A DNA stretch of 22,441 nt from Cellvibrionaceae bacterium (GTDB lineage: Bacteria > Pseudomonadota > Gammaproteobacteria > Pseudomonadales > Cellvibrionaceae): contig JAOXRV010000599.1 in NCBI GenBank assembly GCA_025800435.1, forward strand, positions 1 to 22,441, in the 5' to 3' direction. The notes under the pieces are model-generated. The model did no database searches. It saw nothing but the letters and a program-made list of their open reading frames with translations, and was not told the origin of the DNA. Positions 13,748 to 21,239 of the stretch are shown here, piece by piece. The translations under genes and the position numbers were made by a program. The stretch's first letter is position 1, and every line of letters begins with the position of its first letter.

Positions 13748-14290
13748 TCACACCTTAATAAGCCTTACCACATAGCGCAGCGGCCCGGACTGCAAGCTGG
13801 CAAAGGGGTAGCAGGTGACCAGTGTCAGCTGGCCCGGGTAAAGTTGCAGCAAGTCACGGCTGGAATCTCGCACCGCCAATTGACTCACTCGATAATGCTG
13901 CCAACTGCCATCTCGCCCCTGCAGGCGCAGCCTATCGCCGCGCTGTAACTTCTGTAAAAAACCAAAGTGGGTATCCCGGTGGCCGGCAATTACGGTGGCC
14001 GGGCCGTGCACACCGGGGCTGCGGCTTAAACCCGGGCCAAAGGCCAAGCTGCTGCCAAAACTGCCCGCTAATACCCACTGGTCTATATTGCCGGTGGGCC
14101 ACTGCAAGCGCGCCACCGGCCAAGTATCGGCCCAAGGCCAGGGCCTGTGCTCACCGCCCTGGGACAGGGTTTGCTGCCAGGCATCGGCAATCAGCAGCTG
14201 CGCCAATTCAGCCTTAGCGGGTATCCACAAAGCCTTGGTCGCCAGGCCAAGGCTTAACAGCAGCACCAGCGTGCGCCAATGCTTAAACAC
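13748..14290 (-). CDS. Class GN sortase
   Basis: This membrane-anchored transpeptidase of about 180 residues should cut the sorting signal of the protein encoded just upstream and link it to an envelope acceptor. An N-terminal TM (LVLLLSLGLATKALWI) is followed by the sortase beta-barrel. The catalytic His is in AGHRDTHF, the Cys in LVTCYPF and the Arg in GPLRYVVR near the C-terminus. It matches the small sortases of Proteobacteria that have one dedicated target. I place the start at GTG 14290, which overlaps the target gene's stop by 8 nt and puts a short basic N-terminus (MFKHWR) before the TM. The longer frame from 14398 adds a Cys-rich stretch that is a shadow of the target's C-terminus. 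It is co-transcribed and translationally coupled with the target. Confidence 0.93.
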   Translation of the reverse strand: MFKHWRTLVLLLSLGLATKALWIPAKAELAQLLIADAWQQTLSQGGEHRPWPWADTWPVARLQWPTGNIDQWVLAGSFGSSLAFGPGLSRSPGVHGPATVIAGHRDTHFGFLQKLQRGDRLRLQGRDGSWQHYRVSQLAVRDSSRDLLQLYPGQLTLVTCYPFASLQSGPLRYVVRLIKV

Positions 14291-16394
14291 GACGGCGGCG
14301 CCAAAGTAGCAACAGCGGCAACAAAGCGAGCAACAACTGCGCCTGCCACAAACTGGCGGTACTGGGGAAGGCCATGGTATTGCCTTTGGGCATGGCATTG
14401 GGCACCGCTTCGCTTGTTAGTTTTTGCTGCGCCGGGCGCGCCGGTTTTTGCTCCACCGCCACAAAGCTGGTGTAGGGCGAGAGCAACTGTTGGCGCAGAG
14501 CCACCGCCAACACATCCTTGCGCACTAGGGCTTCATCGCGGCCCATAATTTTTTGGTCCAGCAGGGCCTCTATCTTCTCGCGCCCCCACAGGGTGGCCAC
14601 ACCTGGGTGTTGCTTCTGCCCGGCACCGGCCAGGTCTAGGCTCTGGCGCCAGCGGCCACCGCCCAGGTCGCCCTCGATCACTATTTTACCGGCCATTGTG
14701 TCGCTGGCATTTTTATCACTGAGCTTCGCTAGAATACGCAGTGGCTCACCCAGGTAGAGATCGGGAATATTCTCTGGCCACATCTCCACTTGTAAATGCT
14801 TTGGCCACTGCACCTTAATATCGCGCAGCACCGGCCGCTCTAACTTGGCAAACAACTCGGCCATCTCGGTTTTGAGCTGGCCAATATCGCCAATATAACT
14901 GTAGCTGCCACGGCCAAACTGGGCCGCCTTGCGCATAAAAAAGCCATTGGGAGCCGAGCCAATGCCGACGGTAAATAAACGCGCATCGCCCAGGCGCTGG
15001 TGAATTTCAGCAAACAGCTGGGCCTCATTGCCGACGCTGCCGTCGGTAATAAAAACAACCTGCTTAATAAAACCGGGGCTCGGCTCTTGGGCCAAAGCTT
15101 CCTTTAAAGCCGGCAACATATCGGTGCCGCCACCGGCCTCCAGCCCGCGCACAAAATTCACAGCGTCGCCGCGGTTGTGCTCATCCATCACCACCGTCTG
15201 TGGCCTAAACGCGTTGTGGACGGAGTTAAACTCAATGATATTAAAGCGGTGGCCAACGGGCAGCCGTTCAATCGCCAACTCTAGCGCTGCCTTGGCCTGG
15301 CGAATCGATTCCCCACCCATTGAGCCTGAGGTATCAATAATATAAATCACCTCGCGGTCCATGGCCGCAGCCGCCTGGGCTGGTGGCAACAGCATTAACA
15401 TGGCGTAATCGGACTGGTCTAGGGTTTGACGAAACAGCGCCGCCCTGGCCTCGGCACTGGCCAGCGGACGCCAGCTCAGTACAAAGTCTCGATTCATCGA
15501 AGCCATGCCCTGACTCAGCTGCACCCGGTGCTGGCCCTGTTGTTTTTGTACCGTAATTTGGTGGCTGGCACTGTCAATAGTAGCCAGGGGCAAGCCGGCA
15601 TCCAGCACAATTGCCAGGCTCATTTGCATGGCTTTTGTGGTCATCGGCGGGGTAATTTCGTGGGCATCGGCTACCGCTTGTGTAGGCTGGGCCCAGCCCT
15701 GGCCACCCAGGCTAATCTCTTCCGCCTGGGGCAGTGGCTGGCCGGGAATAAAACGGGGGGTAATGGTGCTGGGCAGGCGCAGGCTAAATTCCTGGCCGCC
15801 CTCGGCCAGCGCTTTCATCTGTACCGGCTGGGTGATCGTCAGCTCAACTTCAATGGTTTCACCGGGGCCGATATTGGCCACCTTTTGGGTAAACATATTG
15901 GGCCGCTGTTGGCTGCTGAGGGCCGCGCGCTTGCCGGCGGCCTTGGCCTCACGGTAGATGCGCTTGGCCTCTTGTTTCTCTTTAATTTTGCCGCGGATTA
16001 TGCGCTCGCCAATGCGGATCTGCATGGCTTGTACCGCCGCCTGCTGTTGCAAGGGGAAAACATAAACCGCCTCTAGCCAGTCTTGACCCTGGTTGCGAAA
16101 GCGCTGACGCAACCTTAACTGGGCCACCATGCCGCTAATTTGCAGCTGGTAATCGCTGGCCAGGTGCAGGGCCCTGGCCTCTTGGCCGGCATCGTTTTTA
16201 AACAGCAGCTCACCGGCTTCTACTGCGCCTGGGCGTTGCCACTGATAGGTCTCGGCACGGCTACTGTGGGCCAGTAGCATTAAAGCGAACAAGATTAATA
16301 TCGGCAGCCCCAAGACACAGGGCCAGAGCCGGCGCTTTTTGGGCTTGGGGCTTAAAATTAAGTGGCGGGGGATTTTCGGGCTTTGAAAGATCAT
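14283..16394 (-). CDS. Sortase target protein with VIT and vWA domains
   Basis: This 703-residue protein is the single dedicated substrate of the class GN sortase. A long basic N-terminus leads into a signal segment (about 24-42). The VIT (vault/inter-alpha-trypsin) domain follows (about 58-190, with AVYVFPLQQQAAV and the Lys/Arg-rich helix). The vWA domain (about 347-515) has an intact metal site: DTSGS at 354-358, Thr424 in GGGTD and Asp451 in ITDGS. The C-terminus is a sorting signal: FPSTAS at 676-681, a hydrophobic stretch and WRRRRV. The recognition motif starts with Phe where LPxTG/LPxTA-like signals have Leu. An SD (GAGGTAA, five bases upstream) supports the start. vWA-VIT proteins bind ligands or partners through the metal site; the ligand here is unknown. 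It diverges from pdsR. Confidence 0.95.
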   Translation of the reverse strand: MIFQSPKIPRHLILSPKPKKRRLWPCVLGLPILILFALMLLAHSSRAETYQWQRPGAVEAGELLFKNDAGQEARALHLASDYQLQISGMVAQLRLRQRFRNQGQDWLEAVYVFPLQQQAAVQAMQIRIGERIIRGKIKEKQEAKRIYREAKAAGKRAALSSQQRPNMFTQKVANIGPGETIEVELTITQPVQMKALAEGGQEFSLRLPSTITPRFIPGQPLPQAEEISLGGQGWAQPTQAVADAHEITPPMTTKAMQMSLAIVLDAGLPLATIDSASHQITVQKQQGQHRVQLSQGMASMNRDFVLSWRPLASAEARAALFRQTLDQSDYAMLMLLPPAQAAAAMDREVIYIIDTSGSMGGESIRQAKAALELAIERLPVGHRFNIIEFNSVHNAFRPQTVVMDEHNRGDAVNFVRGLEAGGGTDMLPALKEALAQEPSPGFIKQVVFITDGSVGNEAQLFAEIHQRLGDARLFTVGIGSAPNGFFMRKAAQFGRGSYSYIGDIGQLKTEMAELFAKLERPVLRDIKVQWPKHLQVEMWPENIPDLYLGEPLRILAKLSDKNASDTMAGKIVIEGDLGGGRWRQSLDLAGAGQKQHPGVATLWGREKIEALLDQKIMGRDEALVRKDVLAVALRQQLLSPYTSFVAVEQKPARPAQQKLTSEAVPNAMPKGNTMAFPSTASLWQAQLLLALLPLLLLWRRRRV

Positions 16395-16561
16395 GGCTTA
16401 CCTCACAGTTTGCGAACAACGAGGATTAAACACCCAGGCCGTGGCCCAGCTGGGGCAAAACAATGGCAAGCCACTGCGCAATTATGATGAATTGTGGCGG
16501 GGATTTATTTTGCCCGGCGGCCGGTTAAAATGGGCGCACAATATCGACTAAGGAAGCCCCC
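16395..16561. promoter_or_regulatory. Divergent control region of the sortase locus
   Basis: These 167 bases separate the target-sortase operon from pdsR-pdsS and must hold both promoters. An inverted repeat, CAATT (16479-16483) and AATTG (16490-16494) with a six-base spacer, lies in the middle and partly extends (CGCAATT / AATTGTG). It is a candidate PdsR binding site. No clear sigma70 boxes could be assigned. An SD-like AAGGAAG lies before the pdsR start. Confidence 0.5.
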
Positions 16562-17257
16562 ATGTCCCGGCATATCGCCATTGTGGAAGACGAAGCGGCC
16601 ATTGCCGCCAATTATTGTGAAGCGCTAGAACGCCTGGGCTACCGGGTCAGCCACTATCTCGACCGCGCCTCTGCCCTAGCCGGCTTTGAACAACAGCTGC
16701 CCGAGTTGGCGATTATTGATGTGGGCCTGGGGGCCGAGGTAGAGGGGGGCTTTGAGCTGTGCCGGCAACTGCGCAGCATGGCACCGCTGCTGCCGATTAT
16801 TTTTTTAACCGCCCGCGACAGCGAGCTGGATATGATCAGCGGCCTGCGCCTGGGCGCCGACGACTACCTGACCAAGGATATCAGCCAGGCCCATATGCAG
16901 GCGCGTATTGTGGCCCTGTTTCGGCGGGTGGACGCACTTAAGGCCGACCACAGCGAAGACAATACCCTTGAGCGCGGCCAATTGGCGCTAAACCTCGACC
17001 GTATGGCCGGCCACTGGCAGGGCCAGGATTTAGAGCTGACCATTACCGAGCTGTGGATAATACACGCCCTGGCCAAACACCCGGGCCACGTCAAAAACCG
17101 GCAGCAATTGATGGATGCGGCCAACGTCGTACTGGATGACAACACCATCACCTCCCACATCAAGCGTATTCGCAAAAAATTTCAGCGTATCGACCCCAGC
17201 TTTAACGCCATTGCCACCGCCTATGGCATGGGCTACCGCTGGCAAAGCAGCGAGTAG
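16562..17257 (+). CDS. pdsR: Dedicated sortase system response regulator PdsR
   Basis: This 231-residue OmpR-type regulator has a receiver domain (IAIVEDE, phospho-acceptor Asp53 in AIIDVGLG, GADDYLTKDIS) and a winged-helix domain (about 135-228, with LTITELWIIHALAKHPG, DNTITSHIKRIRKKF and AYGMGYRW). The residue after the conserved Lys is Asp, not the usual Pro. It is followed nine bases later by its kinase. It lies divergently beside the sortase target gene, so control of that promoter and of its own is the likely job. The family assignment rests on sequence type plus this exact neighbourhood. Confidence 0.93.
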   Translation: MSRHIAIVEDEAAIAANYCEALERLGYRVSHYLDRASALAGFEQQLPELAIIDVGLGAEVEGGFELCRQLRSMAPLLPIIFLTARDSELDMISGLRLGADDYLTKDISQAHMQARIVALFRRVDALKADHSEDNTLERGQLALNLDRMAGHWQGQDLELTITELWIIHALAKHPGHVKNRQQLMDAANVVLDDNTITSHIKRIRKKFQRIDPSFNAIATAYGMGYRWQSSE

Positions 17258-17266
17258 TGGTAGCGA

Positions 17267-19333
17267 ATGAAACTGAGCCGCCAACTGCTGCTATTAAGCC
17301 TGCTGACCCTGTTGATACCCTGGGCCGGCTACCAGCACTTGATCGAAGTAGACAGCCTGCTGCGCCAAGGCCAGGGCCAGGCACTGGAGGCCAATGCCCG
17401 CGCCCAGGCCGCACGAATTGAGGCCCAGCCGGCCCTACTGGAGCAGCTGGCCCTGGCCGGCGCACAGGCCCAGGGTTTCTACGCGCCTTTAAGCCCCGGC
17501 GCCATTGTGGTGGATGGCTATGGCGGCGACTGGCCAGCCAAGCGCGGCTACTACTATAAAGACCAAGATGGTGACTTTAGCGCCCAGTGGCAGCTGGCCC
17601 TTGGCCGGGCCGAGGCCGAAAGCTTTCACAACCGCCAGCGCCAGCGGCTTAAGCGCGATACCCTATACCTGTGGCTAGAAGTGAGTAAGGCCGAACTGGT
17701 TTACTTTCACCCGGGCCGCCCCGGCCTGATCAACGGCGACCATATTCGGCTGCGCCTGGGCCAGCGCCTATTGGCTCTGGGCAGCAGCGCTCCGGGGCTG
17801 CTGCAGGCCCGCTATCAAAGCGCTGACGGCGTTAAGCTTGAGCACCGAGTTAATGGCCACTGGCGCGAGCGCAAAGACGGCTTTCAGCTAGAGCTGAGCC
17901 TGCCCCTGGCAATGGCCAAGGCGGGCTTTAATCTCAATATTGTGGCCGCCGATGGCCGCTGGCTGGGGCTGCAACACTGGGATCTGCCCGCCCAGCCCCC
18001 CATCTACCAGCGCGCCGAGCTAGACCAAGCCTTGGCCCAGGCCCAACAAGCCGAGCTGCAGCTGGCCGTGTTTAGCGGCGATGGGCAACTGCTGGGGGCC
18101 AGCGAACCCACCCCCGCATGGGACTATATTGGCCTGCACCCAGTTAAGGCCTGGCTCTACCAGCGCCTATTGGCACGCCAGCAACTACCCACGGCCCAGC
18201 CCTGGCGCCGGCAGGGCAAGCTCGACAGTATTGAGCTGGGCAGCGCCCTTGGCGGCCAAAGCCAGAGCCGCTGGTACCGCCAGGGCGGCCAGGGCCTGCT
18301 GCGCAGTGCCGCGCCCATTCGCAATGGCCAGGGCCAGCTAGTGGGGGCGGTTATCGCCGAGCAGGACAACAGCATTCATATCGGCCTGATGAACTCGGCC
18401 CTGGTGCAGCTGATTTTGGTCTCCGGCCTGGCCAGCCTGCTGGCCGGCGGTGGCCTGTTGGCCTATGCCAGCTGGTTGAGCTGGCGAGTGCGACGCCTGA
18501 GCCTGGCCGCCGACCGCGCCCTGGATGAGCAGGGCCGAGTGGAACTTAGCGCCCTGCCCGCCAGCCGTGCCGGTGATGAGATCGGCGATTTAAGCCGCAG
18601 CTTTCAACAGCTGCTGCAGCGCCTGCACGCCTATACCGAATATTTGCGCAGCCTCTCCAGCAAGCTGTCGCACGAGCTGCGCACCCCCTTGGCGGTGGTT
18701 AGAACTTCGCTCGATAACTTAAGCCAGGGCCCATTGCCCGAGTCGGCCCAGGTCTACGCCGAGCGCGCCGCCGCCGGCAGCGAGCGATTATCGGCGATTC
18801 TCAATGCCATGGGCGCCGCCAGCCAAGTGGAAGCAGCCATCGCTGGGGCCGAGCTGGAACGGCTGGATTTGGCCCAATTGCTGAGCGATTTAGCCGGGGC
18901 CTATGGGGATACCTTTAAAGACCGCTGTCAAGTAGAGCTGCAACTGCAGATCCCTGGCCCCTGCCCTATTGTGGCCGCCGGCGAGCTACTGGCCCAGGCG
19001 CTGGATAAGCTGGTGGAGAATGCCGCCGATTTCTGCCCCCCCGGTGGCCGCATCTACCTGCGCTTGAATGAGCTGCAAGGGCACTATTGTGTCGAGGTGG
19101 ATAACGATGGCCCGCTACTGCCGGCCAAGATGCAGGCTCAGCTGTTTGATTCGCTGGTATCGCTGCGCGAACCCAGCGCCAAGCAGGGCGCCGATGAGCG
19201 CCCCCACCTTGGCCTGGGGCTCTATATTGTGCAGTTAATTGCCGAGCTGCACCGGGCCCAGATCAGCGCCCACAACCGGGCGGACGGCAGCGGCGTAATA
19301 TTTCGCCTAATGCTACACAAAGCCTTGACTTAG
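17267..19333 (+). CDS. pdsS: Dedicated sortase system histidine kinase PdsS
   Basis: This 688-residue inner-membrane sensor kinase has TM1 (about 7-22) and a very large periplasmic region (about 23-377). Within it, DGYGGDWPAKRGYYY (83-97), YLWLEVS and GDHIRLRLG suggest a beta-sandwich like a carbohydrate-binding or DOMON-type module, with a second sensor half near 260-365. TM2 (about 379-402) leads to a HAMP domain, HisKA with His469 in LSHELRTPL, and an HATPase domain (N box LDKLVENAADF with Asn585, G2 HLGLGLYIV). It pairs with PdsR and should sense an envelope signal, possibly a glycan, tied to the sortase or its target; the ligand is inference. Its last codons contain the rpsT promoter's -35 box. 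Confidence 0.93.
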   Translation: MKLSRQLLLLSLLTLLIPWAGYQHLIEVDSLLRQGQGQALEANARAQAARIEAQPALLEQLALAGAQAQGFYAPLSPGAIVVDGYGGDWPAKRGYYYKDQDGDFSAQWQLALGRAEAESFHNRQRQRLKRDTLYLWLEVSKAELVYFHPGRPGLINGDHIRLRLGQRLLALGSSAPGLLQARYQSADGVKLEHRVNGHWRERKDGFQLELSLPLAMAKAGFNLNIVAADGRWLGLQHWDLPAQPPIYQRAELDQALAQAQQAELQLAVFSGDGQLLGASEPTPAWDYIGLHPVKAWLYQRLLARQQLPTAQPWRRQGKLDSIELGSALGGQSQSRWYRQGGQGLLRSAAPIRNGQGQLVGAVIAEQDNSIHIGLMNSALVQLILVSGLASLLAGGGLLAYASWLSWRVRRLSLAADRALDEQGRVELSALPASRAGDEIGDLSRSFQQLLQRLHAYTEYLRSLSSKLSHELRTPLAVVRTSLDNLSQGPLPESAQVYAERAAAGSERLSAILNAMGAASQVEAAIAGAELERLDLAQLLSDLAGAYGDTFKDRCQVELQLQIPGPCPIVAAGELLAQALDKLVENAADFCPPGGRIYLRLNELQGHYCVEVDNDGPLLPAKMQAQLFDSLVSLREPSAKQGADERPHLGLGLYIVQLIAELHRAQISAHNRADGSGVIFRLMLHKALT

Positions 19334-19352
19334 AACTCGAAAACGGCATAAT
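19325..19352 (+). promoter_or_regulatory. rpsT promoter
   Basis: TTGACT (19325-19330, five of six) and CATAAT (19347-19352, five of six) are 16 bases apart, a strong sigma70 promoter. The -35 box overlaps the last codons of pdsS. Transcription should start near 19359, leaving a leader of about 36 bases. Confidence 0.8.
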
Positions 19353-19394
19353 ACCGCGTCCTTAATTTAGACCAAACGTTATAGGAGCATTACG

Positions 19395-19661
19395 GTGGCA
19401 AACTCACCTCAAGCTAAAAAACGTGCCCGCCAGAACGAAAAGGCCCGCCAGCACAACGCCAGCCTTCGCTCCATGGTGCGCACCTACATCAAGAAAGTTG
19501 TTGCGGCCATCGACGCCGGTGACGCCGAAGCAGCCAAAGCCGCTTACGACGCCGCCGTACCCGTGATTGATCGCATTGCCGACAAGGGCATTATTCACAA
19601 GAATAAAGCCGCTCGTCACAAGAGCCGTTTAAACGCTCAGGTCAAAGCCCTGGCCGCCTAA
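19395..19661 (+). CDS. rpsT: 30S ribosomal protein S20
   Basis: This is an 88-residue, Lys/Arg- and Ala-rich primary binder of 16S rRNA. The N-terminus (ANSPQAKKRARQNEKAR) and the DKGIIHKNKAARHKSRLN motif are diagnostic of S20, and the length is typical. It begins with GTG after the SD TAGGAG (19382-19387). A non-ATG start is notable because E. coli rpsT uses UUG, which is part of its feedback control by S20. It is a single-gene unit with its own promoter and terminator. Confidence 0.98.
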   Translation: MANSPQAKKRARQNEKARQHNASLRSMVRTYIKKVVAAIDAGDAEAAKAAYDAAVPVIDRIADKGIIHKNKAARHKSRLNAQVKALAA

Positions 19662-19682
19662 TCGGCCCCAGCTTGATCGTGT

Positions 19683-19709
19683 AAAAAACCGGCCATGGGC
19701 CGGTTTTTT
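19683..19709 (+). terminator. Terminator of rpsT
   Basis: A perfect twelve-pair inverted repeat (AAAAAACCGGCC / GGCCGGTTTTTT) surrounds a three-base ATG loop. The GC core plus T run makes a strong Rho-independent terminator. The matching A run means it could also act on transcripts from the right. Confidence 0.95.
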
Positions 19710-19985
19710 GCTTTTTAGCGATTACCTACTGTTGCTATCTATAAATCATTCATCACTTCTAGGGCACCACTAGCTGTAGAACTCCAGCAAATACCAGCCA
19801 AGCCAGTAATAAAGTAATAGGCAAATATGGCACGATTCAAATCTCTACCACTTAAGAATTACATATAATTCTGACGCCCTTATAGGTTTGGCCTATTTTG
19901 AGTTAACGGCAGAGCCAGGCACTCAAAAATGTGACACATTTCTCAAAAAGCAGTCCACAAGCAACTGTTAACGAGAGAGTCACCT
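19710..19985 (+). promoter_or_regulatory. Upstream region of the LapG-like gene
   Basis: This AT-rich stretch has no gene. It holds a -10-like TATAAT (19864-19869) inside an inverted repeat, AGAATTA (19855-19861) and TAATTCT (19866-19872). It also has a perfect 15-bp palindrome, AAATGTGACACATTT (19927-19941), about 45 bases before the ATG. The palindrome would suit a regulator binding between promoter and gene. I could not find a matching -35 box, and the regulator is unknown. Confidence 0.45.
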
Positions 19986-20630
19986 ATGCGCCAACGCCCT
20001 TTCAATATCTGCCGCCAGGGCCTGTTACTGCTATTGCTACTGCTGGGAAGCCAGAGCAACCACGCTGCCAAGATGAGCGAGACCGAAGCCTGGCACAGCT
20101 GGAGCGGCTGGCTGGATTCGATATTGGCGGAGGAACTCAGCCCCAAGCAACAACTGCAGCGGGTTAACCAGCACTTTAACAACTACCAATGGGCCAGCGA
20201 CCGCCAGCGCTGGCAGCAGCGCGATCACTGGTCCAGCCCCCTGCAAACCATCGCCAGCGGCGCCGGCGATTGCGAAGACCTGAGCATCGCCAAGTACGCC
20301 AGCCTGCTGGCCCTGGGCCTGGACGAGGGCCGCTTAAACCTTGAGTATGTGTTCTCCCATAAGCTGCGCCAGGGGCATATGGTGGTGACTTATTTACAGG
20401 CCGACGGCAGCCGCCTAGTTCTCGACTCCCTCAACCCGGGCATCCACAAATTTGCCGAGCGCCAAGACCTGCAGGCGGTATACCGCTTTAACCGTCAGGG
20501 GGTTTGGCTGCCCAAGCTGGGCCGCTACCAGGCCGGCCACGCGCTGCTGCCGAGCTGGCAACGGATACTGGCCAGCGACCCTACCCTGGCGCAAGATGAG
20601 CAGATCTCCACGCGGCTAGCGGCCTTATAA
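19986..20630 (+). CDS. LapG-like periplasmic cysteine peptidase
   Basis: This 214-residue bacterial transglutaminase-like cysteine peptidase (BTLCP, LapG family) has a signal peptide (about 1-28, with a poly-Leu core). The triad is Cys96 in GAGDCEDLSIAKY, His131 in GHMVV and Asp147 in LDSLNP. The acidic residues around Cys96 (Asp95, Glu97, Asp98) match the calcium site seen in LapG. LapG enzymes cut the N-terminus of giant adhesins in the periplasm and release biofilm cells, under control of the c-di-GMP receptor LapD. No lapD or adhesin gene is within the window, so that role is inferred from the family. The SD-like GAGAGAG (19972-19978) supports the start. Confidence 0.92.
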   Translation: MRQRPFNICRQGLLLLLLLLGSQSNHAAKMSETEAWHSWSGWLDSILAEELSPKQQLQRVNQHFNNYQWASDRQRWQQRDHWSSPLQTIASGAGDCEDLSIAKYASLLALGLDEGRLNLEYVFSHKLRQGHMVVTYLQADGSRLVLDSLNPGIHKFAERQDLQAVYRFNRQGVWLPKLGRYQAGHALLPSWQRILASDPTLAQDEQISTRLAAL

Positions 20631-20711
20631 CCACTAAGCAGACTGACACTACTTAGGTTTGCGCACTGCACTCCGGGGTAACTCAACACCCCACCTCTGG
20701 CAACAAAACCC

Positions 20712-20824
20712 AGCTTGAGGGGTGGGGGGTACTTTCTCCGTTCCAAAAGCGCGCCATCCAGGCGCTGCCCCCCGTTTCCTCCTGAAGCCTAGTCACTACG
20801 AAAGCACCCCCCACCCCTCAAGCT
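20712..20824. repeat. Long inverted repeat with 25-nt arms
   Basis: The left arm (20712-20736) and right arm (20800-20824) pair at 24 of 25 positions; the single mismatch is 20731 against 20805. The core is a run of G against a run of C (GGGGTGGGGGG). The 63-nt spacer has its own short AGCGC/GCGCT stem. It lies between the LapG-like gene (+) and the small membrane-protein gene (-), which converge here. It lacks a T run. It could be a MITE-like insertion, a convergent transcript-end structure or a small RNA. Confidence 0.75.
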
Positions 20825-20905
20825 TACAACTCGCACGGGCTCTAGCGACAGGGCTCCAGCCAAAATACCGGCAAAGCGAAATGATCTATTCCAAACAGCA
20901 AGCCA

Positions 20906-21196
20906 CTACTGAGCCCACACTCCATTGGTGACCTGGCAGTCGATACTGTCGAGGGCCATATGGATTAGCAGGCCGAGGCCGGCTAAGCGGGTTTTGGGGA
21001 ATAGGCAGAGCAAGCCATAGAGGGCAATGGCCGGCAGTCGGTGCAGGGGGTGAAAGCCGATACTGCAGCGGCTTGGCTCGTAGATGGGGTCGGCCAGCAA
21101 ATGGTCTAGGTCTACGGCCATGCTGGCCATCATTACCAACAGGGCCCAGGCCCAGCGGCGCCGGTAAAAAACCAGCGCCACGGCCAAGGGTAGCAA
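20906..21196 (-). CDS. Small membrane protein, DUF6122-like
   Basis: This protein of about 96 residues has two or three hydrophobic segments. The motif VDLDHLLADPIYEPSRCSIGFHPLH carries Asp and His residues typical of the DUF6122 family of unknown function. The call uses TTG at 21196. Family-like sequence (RIFHLVLHLL) seems to continue about ten residues upstream in the same frame, where no ATG, GTG or TTG exists before a stop inside the RND gene. A rare ATT or ATC start coupled to the RND stop is possible. It lies directly downstream of the pump gene and is probably co-transcribed with it. Confidence 0.75.
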   Translation of the reverse strand: MLPLAVALVFYRRRWAWALLVMMASMAVDLDHLLADPIYEPSRCSIGFHPLHRLPAIALYGLLCLFPKTRLAGLGLLIHMALDSIDCQVTNGVWAQ

Positions 21197-21239
21197 TAGA
21201 TGTAAAACTAAGTGAAAGATACGTTGCCTGCTGCGCCAA

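Noticed and set aside
14291..14398. Upstream start for the sortase at 14398
   Set aside because: The added 36 residues are Cys/Pro-rich, overlap the target's coding end by over 100 bp and would push the membrane anchor far from the N-terminus.
20886..21239. 117-residue open frame antisense strand, overlapping the DUF6122-like gene
   Set aside because: Its Pro/Arg/His-rich translation has no family features, whereas the other frame carries the VDLDHLLADP motif.
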